NCBI GenBank assembly: GCA_963706905.1
Contig: CAVPNY010000011.1
Span: 349,957-413,956, forward strand
Length of the DNA stretch: 64,000 nt
Reading direction: 5' to 3'
DNA from: CAVPNY01 sp963706905
GTDB lineage: Bacteria; Chloroflexota; Anaerolineae; Anaerolineales; UBA4823
Part shown: piece after piece, positions 16,489-24,995 of the stretch
Numbering within the stretch: the first letter of the stretch is position 1
How the letters are laid out: every line of letters begins with the position of its first letter
Position numbers and translations under genes: made by a program
The notes under the pieces: model-generated
Databases searched by the model: none
The model's input: the letters and a program-made list of their open reading frames with translations, nothing else
What the model was told of the DNA's origin: nothing

Positions 16489-17479
16489 TATTCGGGATCA
16501 GGTACTCGTGAAAGCAGCGTTCCATACTGTAGTCGGGTTGCCAACCCCAATCACGGCGAGCGTCATGATCATTTAAATCCGCTGGCCAGCTATCGATAAT
16601 CGCCTGACGTTTAATGTCTGGCTGGAAGCTGATCTGAGCATCAGGAAAAGCTTTAAGCACTTCAATCTGAATTTGAACCGCGGGTAGACTAAAGCTGGTT
16701 ACATTGTATACAGATCGAGTCAAAGCTGATCGGGGTGCCCGGGCTAAACATAACAAGGCTGTTACGGCGTCCGGCATTGCCATGAAAGGAATCTGAGCGT
16801 CCTGGCGCACGAAGCAGGCATAGGGTTGTTTTTGAGCAGCCGCATGCAGCATCTCAGGTCCATAATCACTGGTGCCGCCACTGGGAACGGTAAAGGCACT
16901 GATTAAGCCAGGAAAGCGCACGCAGCGGAAGTCTAGCATCACCGGGCGCTCAGCGGCTAATTGACGGTAGTATTGGCTGAAATAAGTGCCCAGCATTTCG
17001 CAATACAGTTTGTTGCAGCCGTACATCGTAATCGGATAGTTCCATTCCCACTCTCGCACATGGGGAAACTTGGCCTTGGTCTCCAGATCGGGTATCCCGT
17101 ATGCCGCGATGGAGCTAGGGAAGATGAACATCACCGGGTCTCCACGCCATTCGGATTGTTCGGCGGCTAACTGCAACAATCCGAGGGTGCCTTCAACGTT
17201 GACCTGGTGGGCGGCGACCGGGGTAAATTCGCCCCTGGTTGAGAGGAGCGCTGCCAGATGGTAAATAGCCATAATCTCGTACTCGCTCACCAGCCGGGAG
17301 AGTAACGTTTTATCCAGGATATCGCCAACGATGTGCGTAGAATATTGGCCTATCTCATCAGGCAGCGGGCGCACATCGAGAGTGAGCAGGTGACTGGTCC
17401 CTTGTTCAGAGAGGTTCTTTACCAGCGCCTGGCCAACTTCTCCGCCTGCGCCGGTAATCAGGGTAACTTTTTTCCGCAT
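16466..17479 (-). CDS. NAD-dependent epimerase/dehydratase (short-chain L-threonine dehydrogenase-like)
   Basis: A protein of about 337 residues starting at the ATG at 17479, which is preceded by GGAG. The Rossmann motif ITGAGGEVGQ lies at the N-terminus, and the active-site Tyr-x-x-x-Lys is in MYGCNKLYCEM. The segment around YGCNK and the C-terminal RRDWGWQPDYSM resemble the SDR-type L-threonine 3-dehydrogenase and UDP-sugar epimerase group. The substrate cannot be decided from sequence. It lies 44 bp downstream of purA. Confidence 0.8.
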   Translation of the reverse strand: MRKKVTLITGAGGEVGQALVKNLSEQGTSHLLTLDVRPLPDEIGQYSTHIVGDILDKTLLSRLVSEYEIMAIYHLAALLSTRGEFTPVAAHQVNVEGTLGLLQLAAEQSEWRGDPVMFIFPSSIAAYGIPDLETKAKFPHVREWEWNYPITMYGCNKLYCEMLGTYFSQYYRQLAAERPVMLDFRCVRFPGLISAFTVPSGGTSDYGPEMLHAAAQKQPYACFVRQDAQIPFMAMPDAVTALLCLARAPRSALTRSVYNVTSFSLPAVQIQIEVLKAFPDAQISFQPDIKRQAIIDSWPADLNDHDARRDWGWQPDYSMERCFHEYLIPNIVRRYQT

Positions 17480-17523
17480 GGTTTCTCCGTGTCCAGTGCT
17501 CAATCAGGTGATGTAGAAGGGAG

Positions 17524-18816
17524 TTAAGCAAGCTCGATGACCTGCTCGCGTTCTGGTCCAACCGACACCAAGCGGACTGGAATGCCGCTTAGTTCCTCGA
17601 TGCGTAAGATATAGGAGCGGGCCTGGGCTGGTAAATCCTCCCAGCGCCGCACCTCTCTAATATCTTGATTCCACCCCGGCAGGTGCTCATAGATGGCCTG
17701 GAAGGGCGAGAGGCAAGCCGGACCGTATGGCAGCTCGGAGTACTTCTTTTCTTGATCCTGGTAAGCTACGCATAATTGGATAACTGGCAAACCGCTGAGG
17801 ATATCCAACTTGGTTAAGGCTAATTCGGTGAGACCATTAACCCTTACTGCATAGCGTAGTAATACCGTGTCCAGCCAACCTACCCGGCGTGGGCGACCTG
17901 TGGTCGTGCCATATTCGTCCCATGGGTTCTGTCCGGTGCCGCGCAGACGCAGCGCCAGATCGCCTCCGACTTCGGTGGGGAAAGGACCAGCCCCAACGTG
18001 TGTCTGGAAGGCTTTGGTGACTCCAATAACGCGTCCGGTGTTGCCCACTCCCAGGCCTAACCCAACCAAAGCCCCTGGCGCAGTGGGATTGGAACTGGTC
18101 ACGAAAGGGTAAGTACCATGGTCAATATCGAGCAGGGTACCCTGAGCGCCCTCTGCCAGCACGCGCTGCCCTTGGGCTAGAGCTGTGTTTAACTCAGCAG
18201 ACACGTCACAGATATGAGGGACGAGTTTTTCTGCGTAGCAGTCAAAATCCGCAAGCACTGGTTCTAGCTCGAGAGACGGTGCATCATATAGAGCAACCAG
18301 TTGGCGGTTAATCGCGCGAATGTGGCTGGTGAGGGCATCCTTAAAGGCTTTCCGATCGAGCATATCTATCAGCCGTAAGCCCTGGCGAGAGATCTTGCTG
18401 GTATAAGCTGGACCGATACCGCGCATGGTCGTGCCAATCTGAGCCTGTCCGCGGGCGGATTCTTGGGCCTGGTCCAGGGCGCGGTGGGCAGGCGTGATCA
18501 GATGGGCTGCAAAGGACAGGCGCAGGCGATGGTGGGAGACATCCACTCCAGCTGCTGCCAGAGTCTCCATCTCTGTGATCAGTGTCGCCGGGTTAATCAC
18601 CACCCCATTGCCGATCAGGCCGACAGTGTGCGGGTGAATAATCCCAGAAGGGATCAGATGCAGCTTAAATGTCCTCTCTCCCACAGTGACAGTGTGTCCG
18701 GCGTTGTCGCCCCCGTTATAGCGAGCAACGAAGTCGGCCTGAGCGGCCAGAAGATCCACGACGCGGCCTTTGCCTTCATCGCCCCATTGCGCCCCGATGA
18801 TAATATCCAATGGCAT
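17524..18816 (-). CDS. purA: Adenylosuccinate synthetase
   Basis: A 430-residue enzyme that joins IMP and aspartate with GTP in the first committed step of AMP synthesis. It starts MPLDIIIGAQWGDEGKGR, with the P-loop GDEGKG, and contains NGGDNAGHTV, the catalytic-site GTTMRGIGPAY and DHGTYPFVTSSNPT. The ATG at 18816 has GGAG four bases upstream. The frame stays open about 380 bp further upstream, but that tail has no resemblance to the family and covers the intergenic region, so I excluded it. Confidence 0.97.
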   Translation of the reverse strand: MPLDIIIGAQWGDEGKGRVVDLLAAQADFVARYNGGDNAGHTVTVGERTFKLHLIPSGIIHPHTVGLIGNGVVINPATLITEMETLAAAGVDVSHHRLRLSFAAHLITPAHRALDQAQESARGQAQIGTTMRGIGPAYTSKISRQGLRLIDMLDRKAFKDALTSHIRAINRQLVALYDAPSLELEPVLADFDCYAEKLVPHICDVSAELNTALAQGQRVLAEGAQGTLLDIDHGTYPFVTSSNPTAPGALVGLGLGVGNTGRVIGVTKAFQTHVGAGPFPTEVGGDLALRLRGTGQNPWDEYGTTTGRPRRVGWLDTVLLRYAVRVNGLTELALTKLDILSGLPVIQLCVAYQDQEKKYSELPYGPACLSPFQAIYEHLPGWNQDIREVRRWEDLPAQARSYILRIEELSGIPVRLVSVGPEREQVIELA

Positions 18817-18979
18817 GCTACTCTCCGTTTCTATTGTAAAATTATCATCAGACCCATCAAATTTCATTCTAGCACAAAGGCTGGCGATCGTACAACAGAA
18901 TGACGATCGGGTGAGATTAGTGTGAAATGTCGCCAGTCGAATCTTGATAATGTTGGGAATTGACACAGCGATCCTCATT

Positions 18980-20056
18980 ATGGAAACAGCTCTACATTCT
19001 TCTAGTCCTGGTCCGATTGTATTGTTTGGTTCTGGGGAGACCAGCCCCAGCGGTCGAAAGATTTTTGATGCAATATTCTCCCGGCTGGCTGCTACCAACC
19101 CTCGTGCTGCTGCGTTGAAAGTTGCAATCCTGGAAACCCCCGCTGGATTTGAGCTTAACTCAGCCCAGGTCGCTGGAAGAGTTGGGGATTTCATCACTCA
19201 GCGCTTGCAAAATTTCAATCCGCAGGTGAAATTGGTACCCGCGTGCCGTCGCGGTACACCGTTCAGTCCTGATAACGAAGCAATCCTGGCTCCGTTATTT
19301 GACGCAGACCTGATTTTCATGGGCCCAGGGAGTCCAAGCTATGCGGTACGCCAATTGAACAATAGCCTTGCGTGGCAATATTTGCTTGTCCGACACCGCC
19401 TGGGAGCCGGCCTGGCGCTGGCCAGTGCGGCTACCATCGCCACAAGTGCCTGCGCCTTACCGGTTTACGAGATCTACAAGGTTGGGGAAGAGATCCATTG
19501 GAAGGCAGGGCTCGACCTGTTGGGCGCCTTTGGTTTGCCGGTTGTGTTTGTGCCGCACTGGAACAACACGGAAGGCGGCGAGGACCTGGATACCAGCCGG
19601 TGTTTCATGGGACGGGAGCGCTTCGAGCCACTGCTGAGCATGCTGCCAGGAGGGCAGACGGTTGTAGGAATCGACGAAAAAACCGGACTGCTGATTGATT
19701 TCGACGCGCGGCTGGGCACCGTGCTGGGGAGCGGCTCGGTCACGCTGATCCGAGATGACCAGGAAAAGCGTTATCCAAGCGGCGAGAGCTTCGACCTGGA
19801 GGAGCTGGGAGAATACCGCCTACCTGAAGCGGGGGCGGGTATAGCGCCCGGAGTTTGGCAAGCCATGCTTGAGCAAGCCAGCCAGAGAGATCATTCGAAT
19901 GGACCACCCAAAGAGGTGCGCGAGCTGGTAGTGATGCGGGAAGATGCTCGCCGAAGGAAAGCCTGGGCAGAAGCGGATGATCTGCGTCAGCGGATCGCTT
20001 CGATGGGCTGGCAGGTGAAGGATACGCCGGAGGGACCGGTATTGGAGGAGATCTAA
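18980..20056 (+). CDS. Type 1 amidotransferase/cyanophycinase-like protein with a CysRS-like C-terminal tail
   Basis: About 358 residues. The N-terminal 250 residues have the class I glutamine-amidotransferase-like/peptidase S51 fold: IVLFGSGETSPSGR, IFMGPGSPSYAVRQL, and a candidate nucleophile serine in LALASAAT. The last 45 residues (REDARRRKAWAEADDLRQRI, then DTPEGPVLEE) closely resemble the C-terminal tRNA-binding tail of cysteinyl-tRNA synthetase. The two parts are joined by a Gly/Ala-rich linker. The start could also be 18944; neither candidate has a clear ribosome site. The stop overlaps the start of the next gene (TAATG). The substrate is unknown. Confidence 0.75.
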   Translation: METALHSSSPGPIVLFGSGETSPSGRKIFDAIFSRLAATNPRAAALKVAILETPAGFELNSAQVAGRVGDFITQRLQNFNPQVKLVPACRRGTPFSPDNEAILAPLFDADLIFMGPGSPSYAVRQLNNSLAWQYLLVRHRLGAGLALASAATIATSACALPVYEIYKVGEEIHWKAGLDLLGAFGLPVVFVPHWNNTEGGEDLDTSRCFMGRERFEPLLSMLPGGQTVVGIDEKTGLLIDFDARLGTVLGSGSVTLIRDDQEKRYPSGESFDLEELGEYRLPEAGAGIAPGVWQAMLEQASQRDHSNGPPKEVRELVVMREDARRRKAWAEADDLRQRIASMGWQVKDTPEGPVLEEI

Positions 20057-20952
20057 TGAGAGTTGGTTATATTGGATTAGGCTTGATGGGCAAGTCCATC
20101 GCCCACAATATCTTGAAGGCGGGTTTCCCGCTGGTGGTGCATAACCGCAGCCGGGGAGCGGTGGAAGAGCTGGCCGCTGAAGGTGCCAAAATCGCCGCTT
20201 CTCCGGTGGAAGTCGCCAGCCAGGTGGATGTTGTTTTCACCAACCTGCCGGATTCGCCGGACGTGGAGCAGGTAGCGATAGGCCCAGGTGGGATCGTTGA
20301 AGGGGCGCACGCTGGATTGATTTATGTGGATAACTCCACAATCAAGCCGGCCTCCGCGCGCCGCATCGCCGATGTTTTGGGAGAAAAAGGTGTGCTTTGC
20401 CTCGATGCGCCGGTCAGCGGTGGCGATATTGGGGCAAAGCAAGGGACATTGGCGATCATGGTGGGCGGCCCGGCAGAAGCACTGGAGCAAGTCCGGCCGA
20501 TCTTTGAGGCGATGGGTAAGACGATCACCCATGTCGGTGAGGCGGGAGCAGGACAGATCGCCAAGGCTGCCAACCAGATTATGGTGGCAGCGCAGATGGT
20601 CGCGATGGGTGAGCTGTTGATCTTCGCCCGCAAAGCCGGCGCTGACCCGGAAAAAGTCATCCAGGCTATTCGGGGCGGGGCGGCGCAGTGTTGGACGCTG
20701 GATGTCAAGCCACCGCGACTATTCCAGGGTAATCGTGCTCCCGGATTCAAGGTTTACATGCAGGCCAAAGACATGGGCATCGTGCTGGATACAGCCCGCC
20801 AGTACGAAATTCCACTGCCAGCGGCTGCACTGCATACCCAGTTATTCAATGCCATGCTTGCAATGGGACTGGGCGAGCTTGACAACTCGGCAGTGATTGG
20901 GGTGATTGAAGCCCTGGCAGGCGCAGATCTTCTTGCGGACAACCCCGAGTAG
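20056..20952 (+). CDS. 3-hydroxyisobutyrate dehydrogenase-family reductase (tartronate semialdehyde reductase-like)
   Basis: A 298-residue NAD(P)-dependent β-hydroxyacid dehydrogenase. The dinucleotide-binding motif GYIGLGLMGKSIAHN opens the protein. The substrate-binding DAPVSGGDIGAKQGTLAIM is at about 117-135, and the catalytic lysine is in GQIAKAANQI. Family members reduce tartronate semialdehyde, succinate semialdehyde or oxidise 3-hydroxyisobutyrate; sequence alone does not decide. It is translationally coupled to the upstream amidotransferase-like gene. Confidence 0.88.
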   Translation: MRVGYIGLGLMGKSIAHNILKAGFPLVVHNRSRGAVEELAAEGAKIAASPVEVASQVDVVFTNLPDSPDVEQVAIGPGGIVEGAHAGLIYVDNSTIKPASARRIADVLGEKGVLCLDAPVSGGDIGAKQGTLAIMVGGPAEALEQVRPIFEAMGKTITHVGEAGAGQIAKAANQIMVAAQMVAMGELLIFARKAGADPEKVIQAIRGGAAQCWTLDVKPPRLFQGNRAPGFKVYMQAKDMGIVLDTARQYEIPLPAAALHTQLFNAMLAMGLGELDNSAVIGVIEALAGADLLADNPE

Positions 20953-21098
20953 TACTTAATTCCTATTGGTATCCAGCCACGTACAGGTCAATTTTCATAT
21001 CGATTTGTGATATGCTTAGGAAGGTATATCCATCGATGCGCGTGTGCAGGACACTGAATCTTATCCTTTCTGGCGAATTAATCACAAGGAGATTTCTA

Positions 21099-21722
21099 AT
21101 GAAAACGAAAACTTCTCTAAGGTTTGCGATGCTGGTTGGGCTGGCGGTCGTGATCCTGCTGACTGCAGCTGCACCATTTCCTGGTCGGGGCGTCTCTTTT
21201 GCTACTACGGATCCGGTCGATCTGGTACGGTTAACAGTTGAGAACCGGACTACCGGATACATGTACATGTGGCTAAAGGGTCCTCAATTCTACTATTTGG
21301 TAATTAAGCCCGAATCGATTTCGGTGTTCACGATTGAACCCGGTTCCTACTACCAAACAGTGCGAGCTTGCGGTGATACTGCCTCCAAGTCGATCAACAT
21401 TACTACACATACTCGCCAGGTCATGCCGGTTTGTGGCGCCAATGCCAAGAACCTTACTGAAACAGGCAGTGCGGTCTATGATCTCTCTAATTTGATCAAG
21501 ATCGTCAGGGTAACGGTAGACAACGAGTTAGATACGAATTTGGTCGCTATCCTGACCGGCCCGGCGACATATGTGTTCACAGTATACGAAAATGATGCAA
21601 ACGTTTACACCATCGCTAAGGGCAAATACCAGGTTCAGTATTGGGCGTGCGGTGAATACGCCACCAGAACCTGGACTGCATACTCGGATGCCAAACTGAA
21701 ACTGGAGTGCCCGAAGAAGTAA
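21099..21722 (+). CDS. Secreted protein with two tandem repeats
   Basis: A 207-residue protein with an N-terminal signal (FAMLVGLAVVILLTAAAPFPG). It is built of two related repeats of roughly 80-90 residues. The first begins VRLTVENRTTGYMYMWLKGP and ends at YQTVRACG; the second begins VRVTVDNELDTNLVAILTGP and ends at YQVQYWACG. Each carries conserved cysteines near its end, which could pair. The start at 21099 is set by AAGGAG 8 bases upstream. The repeats recall β-sandwich domains, but I do not recognise the family. Confidence 0.75.
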   Translation: MKTKTSLRFAMLVGLAVVILLTAAAPFPGRGVSFATTDPVDLVRLTVENRTTGYMYMWLKGPQFYYLVIKPESISVFTIEPGSYYQTVRACGDTASKSINITTHTRQVMPVCGANAKNLTETGSAVYDLSNLIKIVRVTVDNELDTNLVAILTGPATYVFTVYENDANVYTIAKGKYQVQYWACGEYATRTWTAYSDAKLKLECPKK

Positions 21723-21782
21723 TCCTTAATTGAGGATTGCTTTTTCAATCCAGGATGGTATAATCCGACCAATTAACGTCTT

Positions 21783-22068
21783 AAATCGCGAAGACCAGGT
21801 CGAGTAACCGGTGTAAGACCCGACAGGGAGAGGAGATCGTGGACTGAGAGTCTCCTGCGGCGCGAATTTCAATCCATGTTGGAATGAAATTCCGTCTATC
21901 CGGTGAAAACCCCCTGCGAGCATGACCCCCAACCGCCAGATAGCAATTACTGGCATAGTAAGGGAAACGATTGACCCCGTTAGAAGTCCGACAGAGATAG
22001 GCCTGATAGGCCTAACCTGGGTGGAACCGCGTGAGATTAACTCTCGCCCCAGAAGGGCGAGAGTTTTT
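21783..22068 (+). ncRNA. T-box riboswitch of thrS
   Basis: The 286-nt leader carries the diagnostic T-box TGGGTGGAACCGCG (22018-22031). This is followed by a Rho-independent terminator whose stem is CTCTCGCC/GGCGAGAG (22041-22063) with a T-run. A long 5' stem (Stem I, roughly 21783-21871) precedes it. Uncharged tRNA pairing with the T-box bulge would prevent terminator formation and allow thrS transcription. I could not assign the Thr specifier codon with confidence. Confidence 0.9.
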
Positions 22069-22085
22069 ATTTATAGGAGGAGATC

Positions 22086-23876
22086 ATGGCTGAAAAGGAT
22101 GAAGAACGCTACGCAGACAGCGAACTGTATCGTATCCGCCATTCTGCAGCGCACATTATGGCGCAGGCGGTGTTAGAGATGTTCCCGGATGGGAAAGTAG
22201 CCATCGGGCCGCCAATCGAAGATGGGTTTTACTACGACTTCGACCTGCCGCGTCCATTAACGCCAGAGGACTTGGAAGGGTTTGAAAAGCGAATGCGGGA
22301 GATCATTCAGGGTAATTATGAGTTCAAGAAAAGAGTTGTCTCTGCCGACGAAGCCAGAAAAATATTTTCCCGCCAGCCTTTTAAAATTGAGCTGATTGAA
22401 GGGCTCGAAAAGGGCGGCTTCGATGAGTATGGTGAGCCATTAAATGAAAAACCGGAGATATCGATCTACACTCAGGATGCTTTTGTCGACCTCTGCCGTG
22501 GACCGCATGTCGCGAGTACACGGCATATCAATGAGGATGCTATCAAGCTGCTCAATGTAGCTGGTGCATACTGGCGCGGGGATGAAAAACGTCCGATGCT
22601 TCAACGTATTTACGGGACGGCCTGGCAAACAGCGGACGAGCTGGAGAATTATCTTTGGAAATTAGAGGAAGCTCGCAAGCGAGATCATCGCCGCCTGGGT
22701 AGGGAGTTGGATCTGTTCAGCGTCAGTGAAGAGGTCGGTCCTGGGCTGATCTTATGGCATCCCAAAGGTGGAAAAATACGAAAGCTGGCTGAAGATTTCT
22801 GCCGCGCGGAGCATGAAAAGGGTGGATACGAGTTTGTATTCTCCCCGCATATCGGTAAAGCCCAGCTTTGGGAGACAAGTGGACATCTTGATTGGTATCG
22901 CGAAAACATGTACTCCCCACTTGATATTGAGGGACAGCAATATTATCTGAAGCCCATGAATTGCCCCTTTCATATCCAGATCTACAAGAGCCGCATTCGT
23001 TCCTACCGGGATCTGCCTTTGCGCTTCGCGGAATGGGGAACGGTTTATCGTTATGAAAGAAGCGGAGTCCTGCATGGTTTGCTACGCGTGCGCGGATTTA
23101 CACAGGACGATGCGCACCTGTTCTGTCGACCGGATCAAATGCCAGAGGAAATCGATCGCGTGTTGGAATTTAGCTTGAATATTCTGAGAGCCTTCGGCTT
23201 TCAAGATTTTCAAGCATATCTCTCGACGCGCAACCCTGCTAAGGCGGCCGGGTCGCCTGAGCAATGGGAGGCTCCAACAGAAGCATTGCGTAAAGCGCTA
23301 ATTCGAGCGGGCATTGATTATCAAATCGATGAGGGCGAGGCGACATTCTACGGGCCTAAAATTGATATTAAAGTGCGGGATGGACTCGGTCGTGAATGGC
23401 AACTCAGCACGATCCAATTTGATTTTACGCTGCCCGAAAATTTCAATCTGGTTTATGTTGGCGAGGATGGGCAGGAACACCGACCTTATATGATTTACAG
23501 GGCGCTGTTGGGTTCTATGGAACGCTTCATGGGAGTGCTTATTGAACACTTCGCTGGCGCTTTCCCAGTGTGGCTGGCGCCAGTGCAGGCTATGCTGATC
23601 CCGATCGCTGACCGGCATGTGGGGTATGCCCGGGAGGTCGCCCAGGCGCTCCAACAAGCCGGGTTGAGAGTGGAAGTTGATGACCGGGGTGAGAGAATGA
23701 ATGCTAAGATCCGCGACGCGCAGAACCAGAAGATCCCCTACATGCTGGTTGTTGGCGACCGGGAGGCTGAGCAGGGAGCTGTGGCGGTGCGCTTGCGTTC
23801 TGAGGAGAATCTTGGCGCAATGTCCATCCAGACGTTCATAGAAAAGGCTGGGCAAGATATCCAGGCAGGAGTTTGA
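22086..23876 (+). CDS. thrS: Threonyl-tRNA synthetase (lacking the TGS domain)
   Basis: A 596-residue class II synthetase that charges tRNA-Thr. The N-terminus goes straight into the editing domain, with RHSAAHIMAQAV (the HxxxH of the proofreading site) at about 19 and CRGPHVAST at about 138. The core has the motif 2 region (FRCxE-like segment replaced by RFAEWGTVYRYERSG), MNCPFHIQIY, and a C-terminal anticodon-binding domain. The usual TGS domain of about 60 residues is absent. AGGAGG precedes the ATG. The gene is controlled by the T-box upstream. Confidence 0.96.
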   Translation: MAEKDEERYADSELYRIRHSAAHIMAQAVLEMFPDGKVAIGPPIEDGFYYDFDLPRPLTPEDLEGFEKRMREIIQGNYEFKKRVVSADEARKIFSRQPFKIELIEGLEKGGFDEYGEPLNEKPEISIYTQDAFVDLCRGPHVASTRHINEDAIKLLNVAGAYWRGDEKRPMLQRIYGTAWQTADELENYLWKLEEARKRDHRRLGRELDLFSVSEEVGPGLILWHPKGGKIRKLAEDFCRAEHEKGGYEFVFSPHIGKAQLWETSGHLDWYRENMYSPLDIEGQQYYLKPMNCPFHIQIYKSRIRSYRDLPLRFAEWGTVYRYERSGVLHGLLRVRGFTQDDAHLFCRPDQMPEEIDRVLEFSLNILRAFGFQDFQAYLSTRNPAKAAGSPEQWEAPTEALRKALIRAGIDYQIDEGEATFYGPKIDIKVRDGLGREWQLSTIQFDFTLPENFNLVYVGEDGQEHRPYMIYRALLGSMERFMGVLIEHFAGAFPVWLAPVQAMLIPIADRHVGYAREVAQALQQAGLRVEVDDRGERMNAKIRDAQNQKIPYMLVVGDREAEQGAVAVRLRSEENLGAMSIQTFIEKAGQDIQAGV

Positions 23877-23883
23877 TGGGATG

Positions 23884-23914
23884 AGTTCCTTGCAGGCCTA
23901 GCCCGCAAGGAACT
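23884..23914 (+). terminator. Hairpin after thrS
   Basis: AGTTCCTTGC and GCAAGGAACT form a perfect 10-bp stem with an 11-nt loop 8 bp after the thrS stop. The following sequence (TAAATTAC) is only weakly T-rich, so termination may be partial. Confidence 0.5.
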
Positions 23915-23940
23915 TAAATTACACCGCTTAATCTTCGACG

Positions 23941-23970
23941 TTGACGATTTTGCCGGGTTTATGGTATCAT
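23941..23970 (+). promoter_or_regulatory. Promoter of the infC-rpmI-rplT operon
   Basis: TTGACG (23941-23946) and TATCAT (23965-23970) are spaced by 18 bp, close to the housekeeping consensus. The predicted transcript would carry a leader of about 58 nt before the infC ribosome site AAGGAG (24023-24028). Confidence 0.6.
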
Positions 23971-24034
23971 CCGCAGGGCTGAGCCGATACCAGTCTCACA
24001 AAATTATTTTTGTTTTAAGTACAAGGAGTGTTAT

Positions 24035-24559
24035 ATCAGCGCGATTGAATACCGTATAAATGAAACCATCCGAGCCCCGGAAGTTCGCTTGATCGGAGCT
24101 AATGGAGAAAACGTCGGCGTTGTAAGGACATCTGATGCTTTGCGAATGGCCCAGGAGGCAGAGCTAGACCTGGTTGAAGTCGCTCCCAATGCTGATCCAC
24201 CGGTCTGCCGGGTGATGAATTTCGGGAAGTTTCTATATGAACGGACCAAGAAAGAGCGGGAAGCGCGGAAAGCCCAGGTAAAAATCGAAGTCAAGGAAAT
24301 TCGCCTGAGACCGAAGACTAACGAGCACCATCGCGGTTTCAAAGTACGCGATGCCAGACGATGGCTCGAAGATGGGATGAAAGTTAAAGTGCGCATCCGC
24401 TTCCGTGGACGAGAGATTACATATCCAGAAATTGCGCTGAATGACTTGAAGGCTATCGCTGAGGATTTGGCGGACGTTGCCATTGTCGAGCAGATCCCCT
24501 CTCTGGAGGGGCAAAGCATGCTGATGATTTTAGCGCCTTCTAAGCCTAAGAAGAAATAA
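24035..24559 (+). CDS. infC: Translation initiation factor IF-3 with an apparent ATC start codon
   Basis: A 174-residue factor that binds the 30S subunit and checks initiator tRNA and start codon. The N-terminal IF-3 motif reads YRINETIRAPEVRLIG, and the C-terminal domain contains EIRLRPKTNEHHRGFKVRDA. No ATG, GTG or TTG lies in frame upstream of this block. The ribosome site AAGGAG ends 6 bases before an in-frame ATC at 24035, which gives the start M-S-A-I-E-Y-R-I-N-E. Rare start codons (AUU, AUC, AUA) are characteristic of infC, where IF-3 represses its own translation. A TTG at 24089 would delete the conserved N-terminus. Confidence 0.93.
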   Translation: MSAIEYRINETIRAPEVRLIGANGENVGVVRTSDALRMAQEAELDLVEVAPNADPPVCRVMNFGKFLYERTKKEREARKAQVKIEVKEIRLRPKTNEHHRGFKVRDARRWLEDGMKVKVRIRFRGREITYPEIALNDLKAIAEDLADVAIVEQIPSLEGQSMLMILAPSKPKKK

Positions 24560-24606
24560 GACCGCGAACTCTAAGTCAAGCAAGGACAGTTGGTATTCGT
24601 GATCAT

Positions 24607-24635
24607 CCGCGGATGCAAGGTGTTCCGCGGAATTT
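24607..24635 (+). terminator. Possible attenuator hairpin between infC and rpmI
   Basis: CCGCGGA (24607-24613) and TCCGCGG (24624-24630) form a 7-bp stem followed by AATTTTTA. It resembles a weak intrinsic terminator and sits just before the rpmI ribosome site, where it could balance expression of the ribosomal proteins. Confidence 0.45.
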
Positions 24636-24654
24636 TTATGAGAGGAGTAGGAAC

Positions 24655-24891
24655 GTGGCTCGTAAGCAGCGAACAGGCAAGTATAAGATAAAGTCACATA
24701 AGGCAACCACCAAGCGCTTTCGTCTGACCGGGACTGGTGTGTTGGTACGGACAAAAGGAGGTAAAGGCCATCTTCGCCGTCATACCTCCAAGCGTACCAA
24801 GCAATTACTGTCCGAGATGGTGCCTGTTAAAGGGCGGGGCATTCGCAAGCGTGTACAGCGGTTGGCCCCCTATATGAGTAAATCAGGGTAA
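24655..24891 (+). CDS. rpmI: 50S ribosomal protein L35
   Basis: A 78-residue basic protein. The L35 core reads KIKSHKATTKRFRLTGTG, followed by HLRRHTSKRTKQ. The start is GTG at 24655, which has GAGGAGTAGG upstream; a start at 24613 would add a non-conserved tail overlapping the hairpin. It is slightly longer than the usual 65 residues because of a C-terminal extension. Second gene of the infC-rpmI-rplT operon. Confidence 0.95.
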   Translation: MARKQRTGKYKIKSHKATTKRFRLTGTGVLVRTKGGKGHLRRHTSKRTKQLLSEMVPVKGRGIRKRVQRLAPYMSKSG

Positions 24892-24995
24892 GCATCGAAA
24901 AATCAACCTTTAGTGCGGCTGTTGGGTGCTTGCAACGAGTGATCCGGGTTCAACGGGCCTTCACTGGCGCCCAGGGGTTCGCAGGAGTGTAAATT

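Noticed and set aside
18817..19197. N-terminal extension of purA to 19197
   Set aside because: It has no resemblance to the family, runs through the divergent intergenic region, and a good ribosome site precedes the ATG at 18816.
24089..24559. TTG at 24089 as the infC start
   Set aside because: It would delete the conserved YRINE-type N-terminus of IF-3 and has no ribosome site.
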